This document shows positions 15,384 to 23,170 of a DNA stretch of 64,000 bases, in pieces. The notes beneath the pieces are model-generated. The model did no database searches and was not told the origin of the DNA. It saw only the letters and a program-made list of their open reading frames with translations. Numbering within the stretch: the stretch's first letter is position 1; each line of letters begins with the position of its first letter. Origin of the DNA: Pyrobaculum sp. WP30 (GTDB taxonomy: Archaea > Thermoproteota > Thermoprotei > Thermoproteales > Thermoproteaceae); NCBI GenBank assembly GCA_001189275.1, contig CP012158.1, positions 1,178,001 to 1,242,000 of the forward strand, read 5' to 3'. A program made the position numbers and the translations under genes.

Positions 15384-16435
15384 ACATATATAGATTCAAC
15401 ACAATATTTTTCCATCTTCTGTGTTTCATAGCGGGGTCCTATGCTAACTAATAATAAATAATCTGCATAATCTAAATAGCCGTAAGTAGCCGTGAGATAT
15501 TCTGCCCGATCCTCCTCGCTTAAGTTTAGGAGCCCGCCGATTGCGACGTATCTCGGTCTTATCTTGCCTGTAGCCATTAATTGCCAAACGACGAATAAGT
15601 CATGAAATGTTTTTATAACAATTTCTTGCTCGTCTTTAAGTTTTAATCCCTTAAAAGCAGTCCATTGGCCAATTTTTATAAAAATCGACTCCTCCCTTAT
15701 TTTCTCTAGAAACTGTAGTAGGTTAGTTGCTTTTTCTGAATGGATACATATTTCGCTCTTCAAAGGCGCCGTGGTTCCAAGTTTTTCATCTTCGACTATT
15801 CTAACTTCTTTGCGTCCTCTAATCGGGGTTAAATACACTATGCCGGTTCCTTCTACTATGTCGAATATGTAGCGGGGGCCGGGGGGTTTGAGTCTGGATT
15901 TTTCGAGTTGTATGTATCGTATGTAGTGGCCTAGGCTGTTTTTTCTGTACCAGACGTGTATTACGTGGTCTGCTATGTAGGCGACTGATGGCGTGTCTTC
16001 TTCCGCGATTAGGATTATTGGTTTCTCCTTGGCTATTTGGTAGAGGACTGAGTGGGTGACTACGTCTATGGTCTGCTTGGTGGTCATGCCTGTGACGGAG
16101 TCTACCACGGCGGCGCCGTAGTTGGGTATGTGGTCGAGTATGTACTTGGCTATGTCTTGCCGGAAGGCCCGTGGGAAGTCGTAGAAGTCGAACTGGTTGG
16201 GGTCTGCGCCTACGCGCTTGGCGGCTTCGCGGAGCAGGTCGGGGCCCTCGGTTGTGGAGATCCAGAGGATCTTGTCGGCGACGCGGCTGGCGAGGCGGAT
16301 GGCTATGGAGGTTTTGCCTGAGCCGGGGGGCCCGTAGATGAGGGTCATCCCGCGTCTGGCGACGTCGGCGATCTCAAGCACGGCCTCTCCGAGGAGGCGG
16401 CTTAAATATTCTTTGGTGTATTCAGGGAGGTGCAA
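15380..16435 (-). CDS. KaiC/RecA-superfamily ATPase
   Basis: 351 residues. Walker A GPPGSGKTS (about 35-43), Walker B region GAAVVDSVTGM (about 108-118) and a sensor stretch PIILIAEEDTPSVAYIADHV, as in single-domain KaiC-like proteins of archaea. The C-terminal 170 residues (EVRIVEDEKLGTTAPLKSEI onward) are not a familiar domain. The first half is GC-rich like its surroundings; the second half (15384 to about 15880) is clearly AT-rich and rich in A/T-ending codons. The gene is divergent from a second KaiC-like gene, with the 97-residue gene between. Confidence 0.78.
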   Translation of the reverse strand: MHLPEYTKEYLSRLLGEAVLEIADVARRGMTLIYGPPGSGKTSIAIRLASRVADKILWISTTEGPDLLREAAKRVGADPNQFDFYDFPRAFRQDIAKYILDHIPNYGAAVVDSVTGMTTKQTIDVVTHSVLYQIAKEKPIILIAEEDTPSVAYIADHVIHVWYRKNSLGHYIRYIQLEKSRLKPPGPRYIFDIVEGTGIVYLTPIRGRKEVRIVEDEKLGTTAPLKSEICIHSEKATNLLQFLEKIREESIFIKIGQWTAFKGLKLKDEQEIVIKTFHDLFVVWQLMATGKIRPRYVAIGGLLNLSEEDRAEYLTATYGYLDYADYLLLVSIGPRYETQKMEKYCVESIYV

Positions 16436-16581
16436 CGTCGTCAGCCCTCTCGAGCTGTCTTCATGCCTCGGCAGCGCCTGGCGTCATCACTGGCGTTTCT
16501 GCGCCGCCGATTTAAACCTTATCCACGGGGGGTCTCGGCGGCTGTAAAGTAAGGTATATAAAGTGGTGCCGGTGGCGGTTT

Positions 16582-16875
16582 GTGGAGGCGGATGAGCTGT
16601 TTCGGGCTTTCTACTACTCCCTGGGGCTTCCGCTGAGGTCGGTGATTGAGTATAAGATACGGAGGAGGGGCGGCTCCCCCTCGGAGGTTTTTGAGAAGCC
16701 GTGGCTTCTGCTCCACTACGTGGGGCTGGAGCTGGGTCAGCACAACGCGGAGCTCGTGGGCATGCTCTTCGTGGACTTCGCCAGGAGGCATAGGGTGGAT
16801 CCTAAGGTGGCGGCTGAGGCGCTCCGCAACCCCGAGGGGTGGCGTAAATTTGCAGAATATGTAAGGGACTTATGA
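16582..16875 (+). CDS. Hypothetical helical protein, 97 aa, first gene of the KaiC-like operon
   Basis: Soluble and largely helical, beginning MEADELFRAFYYSLGLPLRS and ending NPEGWRKFAEYVRDL. No family recognised. GTG start at 16582 follows the TATA-like TATATAAA (16555-16561) by about 25 nt, so it is the leaderless first gene of an operon. Its stop overlaps the ATG of the next gene (ATGA), giving translational coupling to the ATPase; a partner or adaptor role is plausible. Confidence 0.6.
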   Translation: MEADELFRAFYYSLGLPLRSVIEYKIRRRGGSPSEVFEKPWLLLHYVGLELGQHNAELVGMLFVDFARRHRVDPKVAAEALRNPEGWRKFAEYVRDL

Positions 16876-18050
16876 GGGAGTTTTTCCAGGGCTTTACCCT
16901 CGTCTATGGGCCTCCGGGCTCCGGCAAGACCTCCCTGGCTCTGTACGCGGCGGCTCAGATGGGGGATAGGATTATGTACGTGGGGTTTTATGAGACCGGC
17001 GACAAGTTGCGGGATAAGATCAGGGGGCTCGGGCTGGACCCGTCGAGGTTTGTGGTGTTGGATTACCTGTCTGTCTCCGACGTGGATGTCTTGCTGTCGA
17101 GCGTGGTGGATGAGTATCTGAAGGCGGCGCCTGACGTGGTTGTTCTAGACGGCATAAACGCCCTCCCACAGTCTAGGGAGGCTGCGTCTGCCATCTACCG
17201 CGTGTTTCAGACCCCCACCATCGCCATTGGGGAGGAGCAGATCGGGGGGTCCCACTTCGCCTACGTGGCGGACTCCCTCCTGGAGGTGAGCCAGATTCTC
17301 CACCGGGGGGCCCGCTACAGGAGGGTCAGGGTTGTGAAGACCAGGCTGGGGCCCAGCCCCGGGGCCGAGTTCTACTTCACCATCTCTAGACGCGGCGTCC
17401 ACATCATCAAGAGGTGGTCTCAGAGCCGCCTAGGTGAGAGGGCTGTGGCGGCGCCTTCGGGGAGGCGGGTTGTCTTCGCGGATGAGGTGAGGAATTCTCT
17501 TATGCGTATTGCGCCGGGGTATACCAGGCCTGGCGTCTTGGCTGGGAGCAGGGTGGGGGCGTTTATCTGCGAACACCCGGCGTGTCTCCGAATAAGCGCG
17601 GCGTATCTGTGTGATTACTTGGACAACGTGAAGGTGGGCGTGGTCTCCACGTACCGCTCCATCGGGGCTGTGGCGGCGCAGATGGGTTGCGGCGTGGAGG
17701 AGGTGGTGGTGCCCGCCTCTGCGCTTGGCGAGGATTTGCCGCTTGAGGAGGCGCTGGGGCGGGTGGGCGATGTGCCGGTTGTGTTCCTATATGGGCTTGA
17801 GGAGGTGTTGCACATGTACGGCGTGGAGAGGGTGGCGTATGTGCTGGACTTCGTACACAGCGTTTTGCCGGAGTCCGCCGTGGTGGCCACGTTTAGGGGC
17901 GTGGAGCCCGTGCCCGAGTTGCTTAGTATATTCAACACGGTGTGGCGGTACTTCCCCGACCGCGCCGTGGTGGTGAAGTCGGCGCTGGGGTGGCCCGTCC
18001 ACGAGCTCAAGATAAGGGAGGAGGAGGGTAGGGTTGTTTTTACCCTTTAG
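16872..18050 (+). CDS. KaiC/RecA-like ATPase with C-terminal extension
   Basis: 392 residues. Walker A VYGPPGSGKTSLALYAA (about 13-24), Walker B PDVVVLDGINAL, and TPTIAIGEEQIGGSHFAYVADSLLEV, a sensor stretch shared with the divergent ATPase. The last 170 residues (from LGERAVAAPSGRRVVFADEV) are a separate region containing CEHPACLRISAAYLCDYL and ending in strands. Most RecA-like KaiC relatives are signalling or DNA-associated ATPases; here no client is known. The gene overlaps its upstream neighbour by 4 nt. Confidence 0.72.
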   Translation: MREFFQGFTLVYGPPGSGKTSLALYAAAQMGDRIMYVGFYETGDKLRDKIRGLGLDPSRFVVLDYLSVSDVDVLLSSVVDEYLKAAPDVVVLDGINALPQSREAASAIYRVFQTPTIAIGEEQIGGSHFAYVADSLLEVSQILHRGARYRRVRVVKTRLGPSPGAEFYFTISRRGVHIIKRWSQSRLGERAVAAPSGRRVVFADEVRNSLMRIAPGYTRPGVLAGSRVGAFICEHPACLRISAAYLCDYLDNVKVGVVSTYRSIGAVAAQMGCGVEEVVVPASALGEDLPLEEALGRVGDVPVVFLYGLEEVLHMYGVERVAYVLDFVHSVLPESAVVATFRGVEPVPELLSIFNTVWRYFPDRAVVVKSALGWPVHELKIREEEGRVVFTL

Positions 18051-18084
18051 GGGTAGGTTAATAAATAACTGTAGTTTCGTGTTT

Positions 18085-18444
18085 GTGACTAAGGACCCCA
18101 AGGCCACTATTTTGGAGATTTTGCGCAGGGAGGGCCCCGTCCCGGTGTATAGGCTGGCCAAGGCCTTGGGCCTCTCCTATGGGGCCATCCAGTGGTACAT
18201 ATTTAGCCTGGAGAGGGAGGGGCTTGTCCATACTATTAAGATCGGGAAGAGGCGGTACGTGGCCTTGAAGACCTCCGACTGGTTTGCCAACGTTAAGGTA
18301 GCCGATGTGATGGAGGAGTTTCTCCTCACCCTCTCCACCTTTGGCGTTAAGCCCGACATGACCCTCCGCGAGGCTATTGAGGTGCTGGAGAAGAAGGCGC
18401 CTCACATCGCCGAGCTCCTCCGCAAGCTTGTGGAGAAGACGTGA
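18085..18444 (+). CDS. HTH transcriptional regulator with helical tail
   Basis: 119 residues from GTG 18085. The N-terminal half is a winged helix-turn-helix: ATILEILRREGPVPVYRLAK then SYGAIQWYIFSLEREGLVHT, with a wing IKIGKRRYVAL. The C-terminal FGVKPDMTLREAIEVLEKK and APHIAELLRKLV resembles the end of the 72-residue protein at 14093-14311. The TATA-like TAATAAATAA (18058-18067) places a leaderless start near 18079 or 18085, after the ATPase gene ends (18050). It may control the local genes. Confidence 0.75.
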   Translation: MTKDPKATILEILRREGPVPVYRLAKALGLSYGAIQWYIFSLEREGLVHTIKIGKRRYVALKTSDWFANVKVADVMEEFLLTLSTFGVKPDMTLREAIEVLEKKAPHIAELLRKLVEKT

Positions 18445-19922
18445 GGATCCTCCTGGCGGTTCTGGGGGTCGTCCTCATAGCGCTAGGGGTTGTCTCTCTT
18501 GTCCAGCCGGGCTACGCGCCGGGGAGGGCGCCGCCTTTTGGGCAGGGGTTCTCCGCGGCGCCGTCTACCCCCGTCGTCAGCGTCTCCGGGGGGCTCTACT
18601 TCAAGGCTCTCCTGAAGGCGAGGGGGGCCGGAGGGGTTATGTACCTCCGATGCTTCGTGTTTGATAGATACGAGGGAGGGGCGTGGGTCTACACCGGAGG
18701 GGGCGGAGGGGCGGCCTTCGGCGACGGCTTGGTGACTGTGGGCGGAGGCCTCTTTGTAAAGGGCGGCGAGCTCAACCTGACTGGTGCGTTGATGGGGGGT
18801 TGCGTCCCCGTGGCGTCTCCCTCTGTGGACGGCTTCATGCTCGGCGCCGTGCGGGTTGTGGCGCCCGGCGTGGCCCTCTCCGCGGATCTAGAGGGCCTCT
18901 TCGTCCAGGCCCTCCGCGGGTCGCCTGGGTACGTGGCGGCGTATGTGGCTCGGGGAGGCTCCGCGGCGCCGGATGAGAGGTATCTCCAGGTCCCGCCTCA
19001 GCTCGGCGGGAGGCTTGAGGTGCTCGCGGCGAGCCTCACGGCCGGTTGCGCCGACGCCTCGTGTAAGGCCGGGAGGATTAAGCAGTTTCTTCTGGCGAAC
19101 TACAGTTACGACGGCACGTTGGACGCGCCGTGGCCCCTGATCCCCCCCGGCGCGGATCCGGTCCTCTGGTTTCTTGAGGAGGGGAGGAGGGGGGTTTGTA
19201 TACACTTCGCCTCGGCTTTTGTGTTGCTGGCTAGGGCCTCCGGCGTCCCCGCGAGGCTTGTGGTGGGCTACTTATCAGACGGGCCGGTCCCCGCCGAGTG
19301 GTCCACGGTGGCTTTCAGCCCCCACGCATGGGCCGAGTACTACAACGGAAGCGGGTGGGTCGGCGTAGAGGCGACGCCGGGCGGAGGCGTCCCAGCTCCG
19401 CAGTTGCCGGCCCTGCCTCCTGCCGTGGCTTCCCTCCCCCAGCTTCCTCAGCCCGATACCCCGCAGTTGCCTCCGCTGACCGGGGCGTCTCTGCCCGGGT
19501 GGATCCTCCCCGCGGCGCTGGCGGCGGCTGGCGCCGTCGCTGTGTTGGCCTCGCTACGCCGCGTCGTCACGGTGGCGGTGGGCGAGGAGGTGGAGTTTAG
19601 GAGCCCCCGCGGCTTCTCCGTCTACGTCAACAGGAGGCTGGTGGGGAGGGCGCCCGTCAGGGTGAGGTTTGAGAAGGCCGGGACGTATCTGGTGAGGGTT
19701 GGGCCTGTGGTCTACGTGGTGCGGGTGGTGGACTACCGGAGGCTGGCGGGGGCGCTGTTTCTAAGGCTTCTGCGGAGGCTCCGCCTGCCTCCTACGGTGA
19801 CTCCTAGGGAGCTGGCGGCTCTCCATCCTAAATATGCGGAGGCCGCCGATTTGTTTGAAAGGGTTAGGTTCGGCCCCGCGGCGTCTAGGGAGGACTTCGA
19901 GAGGCTGAGGCGGGCCCTATGA
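18441..19922 (+). CDS. Membrane-anchored transglutaminase-like protein
   Basis: 493 residues starting at GTG 18441 (4-nt overlap with the HTH gene). An N-terminal hydrophobic signal/anchor (ILLAVLGVVLIALGVVSLV) is followed by a large extracytoplasmic region. The transglutaminase core has Cys in RGVCIHFASAFVLLARASGVPA, His in FSPHAWAEYY and an acid in GVEATPGGG, the papain-like Cys-His-Asp/Glu triad. A proline-rich linker and a second membrane helix (ILPAALAAAGAVAVLASL) lead to a cytoplasmic beta-rich domain. The family occurs with MoxR and DUF58 genes in many prokaryotes; here it could process or crosslink surface proteins. Confidence 0.85.
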   Translation: MRILLAVLGVVLIALGVVSLVQPGYAPGRAPPFGQGFSAAPSTPVVSVSGGLYFKALLKARGAGGVMYLRCFVFDRYEGGAWVYTGGGGGAAFGDGLVTVGGGLFVKGGELNLTGALMGGCVPVASPSVDGFMLGAVRVVAPGVALSADLEGLFVQALRGSPGYVAAYVARGGSAAPDERYLQVPPQLGGRLEVLAASLTAGCADASCKAGRIKQFLLANYSYDGTLDAPWPLIPPGADPVLWFLEEGRRGVCIHFASAFVLLARASGVPARLVVGYLSDGPVPAEWSTVAFSPHAWAEYYNGSGWVGVEATPGGGVPAPQLPALPPAVASLPQLPQPDTPQLPPLTGASLPGWILPAALAAAGAVAVLASLRRVVTVAVGEEVEFRSPRGFSVYVNRRLVGRAPVRVRFEKAGTYLVRVGPVVYVVRVVDYRRLAGALFLRLLRRLRLPPTVTPRELAALHPKYAEAADLFERVRFGPAASREDFERLRRAL

Positions 19923-20827
19923 TTTACGTCGCGCTGGGCGCGTTTCTCCTCCTTCTGGGCTACACGGAGCCTGTGTATAGATTCGCCGCGTATCCCCTAG
20001 GCGTGTTTTTCCTGCTCCACGGCGTCGGCGGGGTCCTCCACAGGCGGAGGCGGCACGTGTGGGGGTACTTCCTCACCTTTCTAGGCGTGGCCGCCGCCCT
20101 GTATCTACTGCCCCTTCTGACGGCTACGCATAAGGCGCTTCTGGCCGCGGTCGCCTTCGGCTTCTTCCTAAACGCGGCGCGTCACTTCGCCGGCCGCCTC
20201 AGGAGGCCTCTGGCGCCCCTCTCCATCGCCGTGACGGCTTGGGCCCTCGGCGTGTTTCTAGGGCTTGCGCGGGTGCCCCTCCTCCCCCTGGTTGTCTGGG
20301 GGGCGGGGGCCGGGGCGGCCGCGGCCTCTGCGCTGGGCCTGCTGGGGGGCCGCCTGAGGAGGGCGGGGAGGTTCTTCGCGCGGCACACGGCGTTTTTCGG
20401 CCTGCTGGGGGGCCTCCTCGCTGTGGTGTATTACGTGTCCGCGGCGGTCGGCCGGCCTTGGCTCTTCGCCGCCGTGGCGGCCTCCTCTGTGGCCGCCGTG
20501 CTTCTGCTCGGCGGAGACGTGAGGAGGAGAACGCCGGTGCGGCTTTACGACGACCCTGACGTGTTGGAGGCGAAGAGGATGGAGGCGGAGTTCGTAAAGA
20601 CGGGGGACGTGGCGTTGTTGGCGGCTTACGTGGCGTATCACCTGGCTAGGGGAGGCGTGGAGGAGGTGAAGGTGGTGGAGGCGGTCAGGATAGCTGTGTC
20701 GTACCGCGACCTGGAGCCCTCACCCTTCGCGCCTCCCCTCGTGGTGAGGCTCGTGGAGGGGGTAAACAGGAGGAGGCGGGCGCGCCACCTCCAGAGGGTT
20801 AAGGCGGCTCTCAGGGCCTATCTGTAG
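19919..20827 (+). CDS. Membrane protein of the transglutaminase/MoxR cluster
   Basis: 302 residues, ATG overlapping the previous stop (ATGA). The N-terminal two thirds holds about seven hydrophobic helices, for example IYVALGAFLLLLGY, GYFLTFLGVAAALYLLPLL and ALGVFLGLARVPLLPLVVW. The C-terminal part is soluble, with DDPDVLEAKRMEAEFVKTGD and the end in basic residues (RRRRARHLQRVKAALRAYL). It looks like the membrane partner of the transglutaminase. No enzymatic motif was recognised. Its end overlaps the convergent MoxR gene by 10 nt. Confidence 0.65.
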   Translation: MIYVALGAFLLLLGYTEPVYRFAAYPLGVFFLLHGVGGVLHRRRRHVWGYFLTFLGVAAALYLLPLLTATHKALLAAVAFGFFLNAARHFAGRLRRPLAPLSIAVTAWALGVFLGLARVPLLPLVVWGAGAGAAAASALGLLGGRLRRAGRFFARHTAFFGLLGGLLAVVYYVSAAVGRPWLFAAVAASSVAAVLLLGGDVRRRTPVRLYDDPDVLEAKRMEAEFVKTGDVALLAAYVAYHLARGGVEEVKVVEAVRIAVSYRDLEPSPFAPPLVVRLVEGVNRRRRARHLQRVKAALRAYL

Positions 20828-21726
20828 GGTATCGGGGTTTTGGCGAGGGCCTCCCTCACGAGGTCGCGGGGGTCCCCGTCTTTCGGCGCGATTCTGTGGG
20901 CCAGCACAGCCACCGCCGCCTTCTTGACGTCGTCTGGCGTGGCGTAGTTGCGGCCGTCGAGGAGGGCGAGGGCCCTGGCCGTCTTGAGGAGGGCTATGGA
21001 GCCTCTGGGGCTTGGGCCGTAGGTGTTGAGGGGGTGGCGCCTCAAGGTCTGCACGATGTTGACCACGTACTGCACCACCGCCTCGTCTACATACACCTCC
21101 TCAGCCCAGCGCATCCACTGCAACACCTCCTCCCTTGTGAGGACAGGCGTGACATATATGGAGGGGTCGTCGCCGCGCCAGGATATGCGCCTCCTCAAGA
21201 TCTCGGCCTCCTCCCTAGGCCCCGGGTAGCCCACCGAGAGTTGCATGAGGAATCGGTCCAGCTCCGCCTCGGGGAGGGGGTACACCCCCCTGTACTCCAC
21301 GGGGTTCTGCGTGGCGAGGACTATGAAGGGCTCGTCGAGTTTGTAGGTGACGCCGTCTACCGTGACCTGCCTCTCCTCCATGGCCTCCAGAAGCGCCGCC
21401 TGCGTCTTCGGTGGGGCCCTGTTTATCTCGTCGGCAAGGAGGACGTTGGTGAAGACGGGCCCCCTCACGAACTCGAAGCGGGCTTCGTGGGGCCGCCACA
21501 CGTTGACGCCTATCACATCGCTGGGCAACATGTCGGGGGTAAACTGGACGCGTCTGAAGGCGAGCCCCAGCGACTTAGCCAGTAGCTTCGCCAGGGTGGT
21601 CTTGCCCAGCCCCGGCGGGTCGTTGAACAACACGTGGCCCCGCGCGACCACGGCGGCGAGGAGGAGCTCCAGGGCCGCCGGCGACGCCACGTAGAACTGA
21701 GTAAGCACCTCCAGTATCCTCTTCAC
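20818..21726 (-). CDS. MoxR-family AAA+ ATPase
   Basis: 302 residues. Walker A FNDPPGLGKTTLAKLL (about 34-49), the MoxR signature LADEINRAPPKTQAALLEAMEERQV with Walker B (about 95-119), sensor FIVLATQNPVEYRGVYPLPEAELDRF and an arginine finger region. MoxR proteins work as chaperones that assemble or activate protein complexes, usually together with a DUF58 protein. It is divergent from the DUF58 gene, 38 nt away, and convergent with the transglutaminase operon. Confidence 0.92.
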   Translation of the reverse strand: MKRILEVLTQFYVASPAALELLLAAVVARGHVLFNDPPGLGKTTLAKLLAKSLGLAFRRVQFTPDMLPSDVIGVNVWRPHEARFEFVRGPVFTNVLLADEINRAPPKTQAALLEAMEERQVTVDGVTYKLDEPFIVLATQNPVEYRGVYPLPEAELDRFLMQLSVGYPGPREEAEILRRRISWRGDDPSIYVTPVLTREEVLQWMRWAEEVYVDEAVVQYVVNIVQTLRRHPLNTYGPSPRGSIALLKTARALALLDGRNYATPDDVKKAAVAVLAHRIAPKDGDPRDLVREALAKTPIPYR

Positions 21727-21764
21727 GGGGGAAAATCGATATATTCAATAAAGTTTATCCCCCC
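21727..21764. promoter_or_regulatory. Divergent promoter between moxR and DUF58 genes
   Basis: The 38-nt gap contains A/T-rich ATATATTCAATAAAG (21738-21753). On the plus strand a TATA-like ATATATT lies about 25 nt before the DUF58 GTG; on the minus strand TTTATTGAA lies the same distance before the MoxR GTG. One A/T-rich block therefore serves both leaderless starts, which would coordinate the ATPase and its DUF58 partner. Confidence 0.5.
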
Positions 21765-22694
21765 GTGCGCCCCCTCCTCCTCACCGCCGCGGTCCTCCTC
21801 GCCGCGGGGATACTCGTAGAGAGCACAGACGTGGCGTTGCTGTCGCTCATGCCGCTTGCCGCCTACGCCCTCAACGCCACCTTGGAGCCGCCCAGATTCG
21901 CCGTGTCTAGGCGGCGGGTCGGAGGCGCGGTGGAGATAGTTGTGGAGTCGGACTGGCGCCCCGGCGTCTTCCACATCTACGAGTCGACGCCTGTGGAGTC
22001 CTCCGCGGCTCCTCCAAGGTGGAGGCTGTTTAAGCCGCCGTTTAGGCGCAGGCTAACGCTGAAGTACCGGCTCGCGGAGAGGGCTGAGCCGCTTCCTCTC
22101 GTGGTGGAGGTCTACAACCCCGTCTTCACTAAGCGGCGCGTCGCCACGTATCTGGAGGAGCCTAGAGCCGTCGCGGAGCCGGCGCCGCTGGGACCCGGCG
22201 CCGAGGAGTTCCAGGAGGTGAGGCCGTATCAGCCGGGGGATTCCATGCGGTTTATAAACTGGAGGGCCCTGGCCAAGACGGGCGAGCTCTACGTCAACAG
22301 ATACCTGGGGCCTGAGGCGATGACGGCGGTTGTCGTGGTGGACGCGCGGCGGCTACGGGGGCTTGTGCTGTCGGCGGCCGCCGAGGCGGCGGGGATCCTC
22401 GCCGAGCGGGGCTACTCGGTGAGCTTCTACGTGCTGGGCCATGGCCCGGCCCAGGCGGTGCCCAGGTCCTTCACGCCGTCGTGCTCCGGCTCCCCGGCCT
22501 GCGGCGACGTCACGATATACGTCGGCTCCCTCCGCGACGTCTGCGCCGTGTTGAGGTGCCCAAGGACGTATTACATAGACGTGGCCGCCTCCAACCCCCT
22601 TGTGGCTGTCAGAAGGCTGGGGGTGTACCGGGAGCTCAGGTCGGCAGGCGCGGTGGTGCTTAGGGAGGCGAAGGAGCTGGGGAGGGCGCTATGA
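21765..22694 (+). CDS. DUF58 domain protein
   Basis: 309 residues from GTG 21765. Two N-terminal hydrophobic segments (PLLLTAAVLLAAGILV and ALLSLMPLAAYAL) precede a DUF58 domain whose signature is RPYQPGDSMRFINWRALAKTGELY (about 156-180), followed by a von Willebrand-like strand TAVVVVDARRL. In this family the domain partners with MoxR ATPases. Divergent from moxR and overlapping the next gene by 4 nt. Confidence 0.88.
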   Translation: MRPLLLTAAVLLAAGILVESTDVALLSLMPLAAYALNATLEPPRFAVSRRRVGGAVEIVVESDWRPGVFHIYESTPVESSAAPPRWRLFKPPFRRRLTLKYRLAERAEPLPLVVEVYNPVFTKRRVATYLEEPRAVAEPAPLGPGAEEFQEVRPYQPGDSMRFINWRALAKTGELYVNRYLGPEAMTAVVVVDARRLRGLVLSAAAEAAGILAERGYSVSFYVLGHGPAQAVPRSFTPSCSGSPACGDVTIYVGSLRDVCAVLRCPRTYYIDVAASNPLVAVRRLGVYRELRSAGAVVLREAKELGRAL

Positions 22695-23170
22695 GGCCAT
22701 TTATAGGCGCGGCGGCCGCCGTCCTCCAATACCTCATGTTCGTGGGGCACCCCGTGCTTTCCCTCTACCCCCGCCTAGTCGACGGGGCGCTGGGCGGGGG
22801 CGCCTTCGCCGCCGTATTGCTGACGCTGAACCTCGCCGTAGCCATGCGCTTCCCCTACACAGCCGCCTTCTCAACGGCGACGCTCTACTTGGCGGAGGCG
22901 GTGCTGGCGTCCCCCCTCCTCAGAACCCTTCTGCCCCTCCCGGAGCTACCTGCGCCGGACATCTGGCTCGGCGCGGCCGCGGTCCACCTGCTCGTAGCGG
23001 CCTCCGCGAGGGGGCTACACGGGGCCTACCTCGCCGCCACTGCGGCCCCCGCCGCCGTAGTCCTCTACCTGAAAGATGCGGCCCCCAGGTTAGATGCGGC
23101 GGTTGCCGCCGTGCTTCTGGTGGCGGGGGCGGCGTTGCTTGTCTACGCTACAAGATCTTCCCGGGGTTGA
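22691..23170 (+). CDS. Hypothetical membrane protein, 159 aa, last gene of the DUF58 unit
   Basis: Four or five hydrophobic segments (FIGAAAAVLQYLMFVGHPVL, FAAVLLTLNLAVAMRF, LAATAAPAAVVLYL, AAVAAVLLVAGAALLVYA). It starts with an ATGA overlap and is probably cotranscribed with DUF58. It ends 23 nt inside the convergent FAD oxidase gene. No family recognised. Confidence 0.6.
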   Translation: MRPFIGAAAAVLQYLMFVGHPVLSLYPRLVDGALGGGAFAAVLLTLNLAVAMRFPYTAAFSTATLYLAEAVLASPLLRTLLPLPELPAPDIWLGAAAVHLLVAASARGLHGAYLAATAAPAAVVLYLKDAAPRLDAAVAAVLLVAGAALLVYATRSSRG

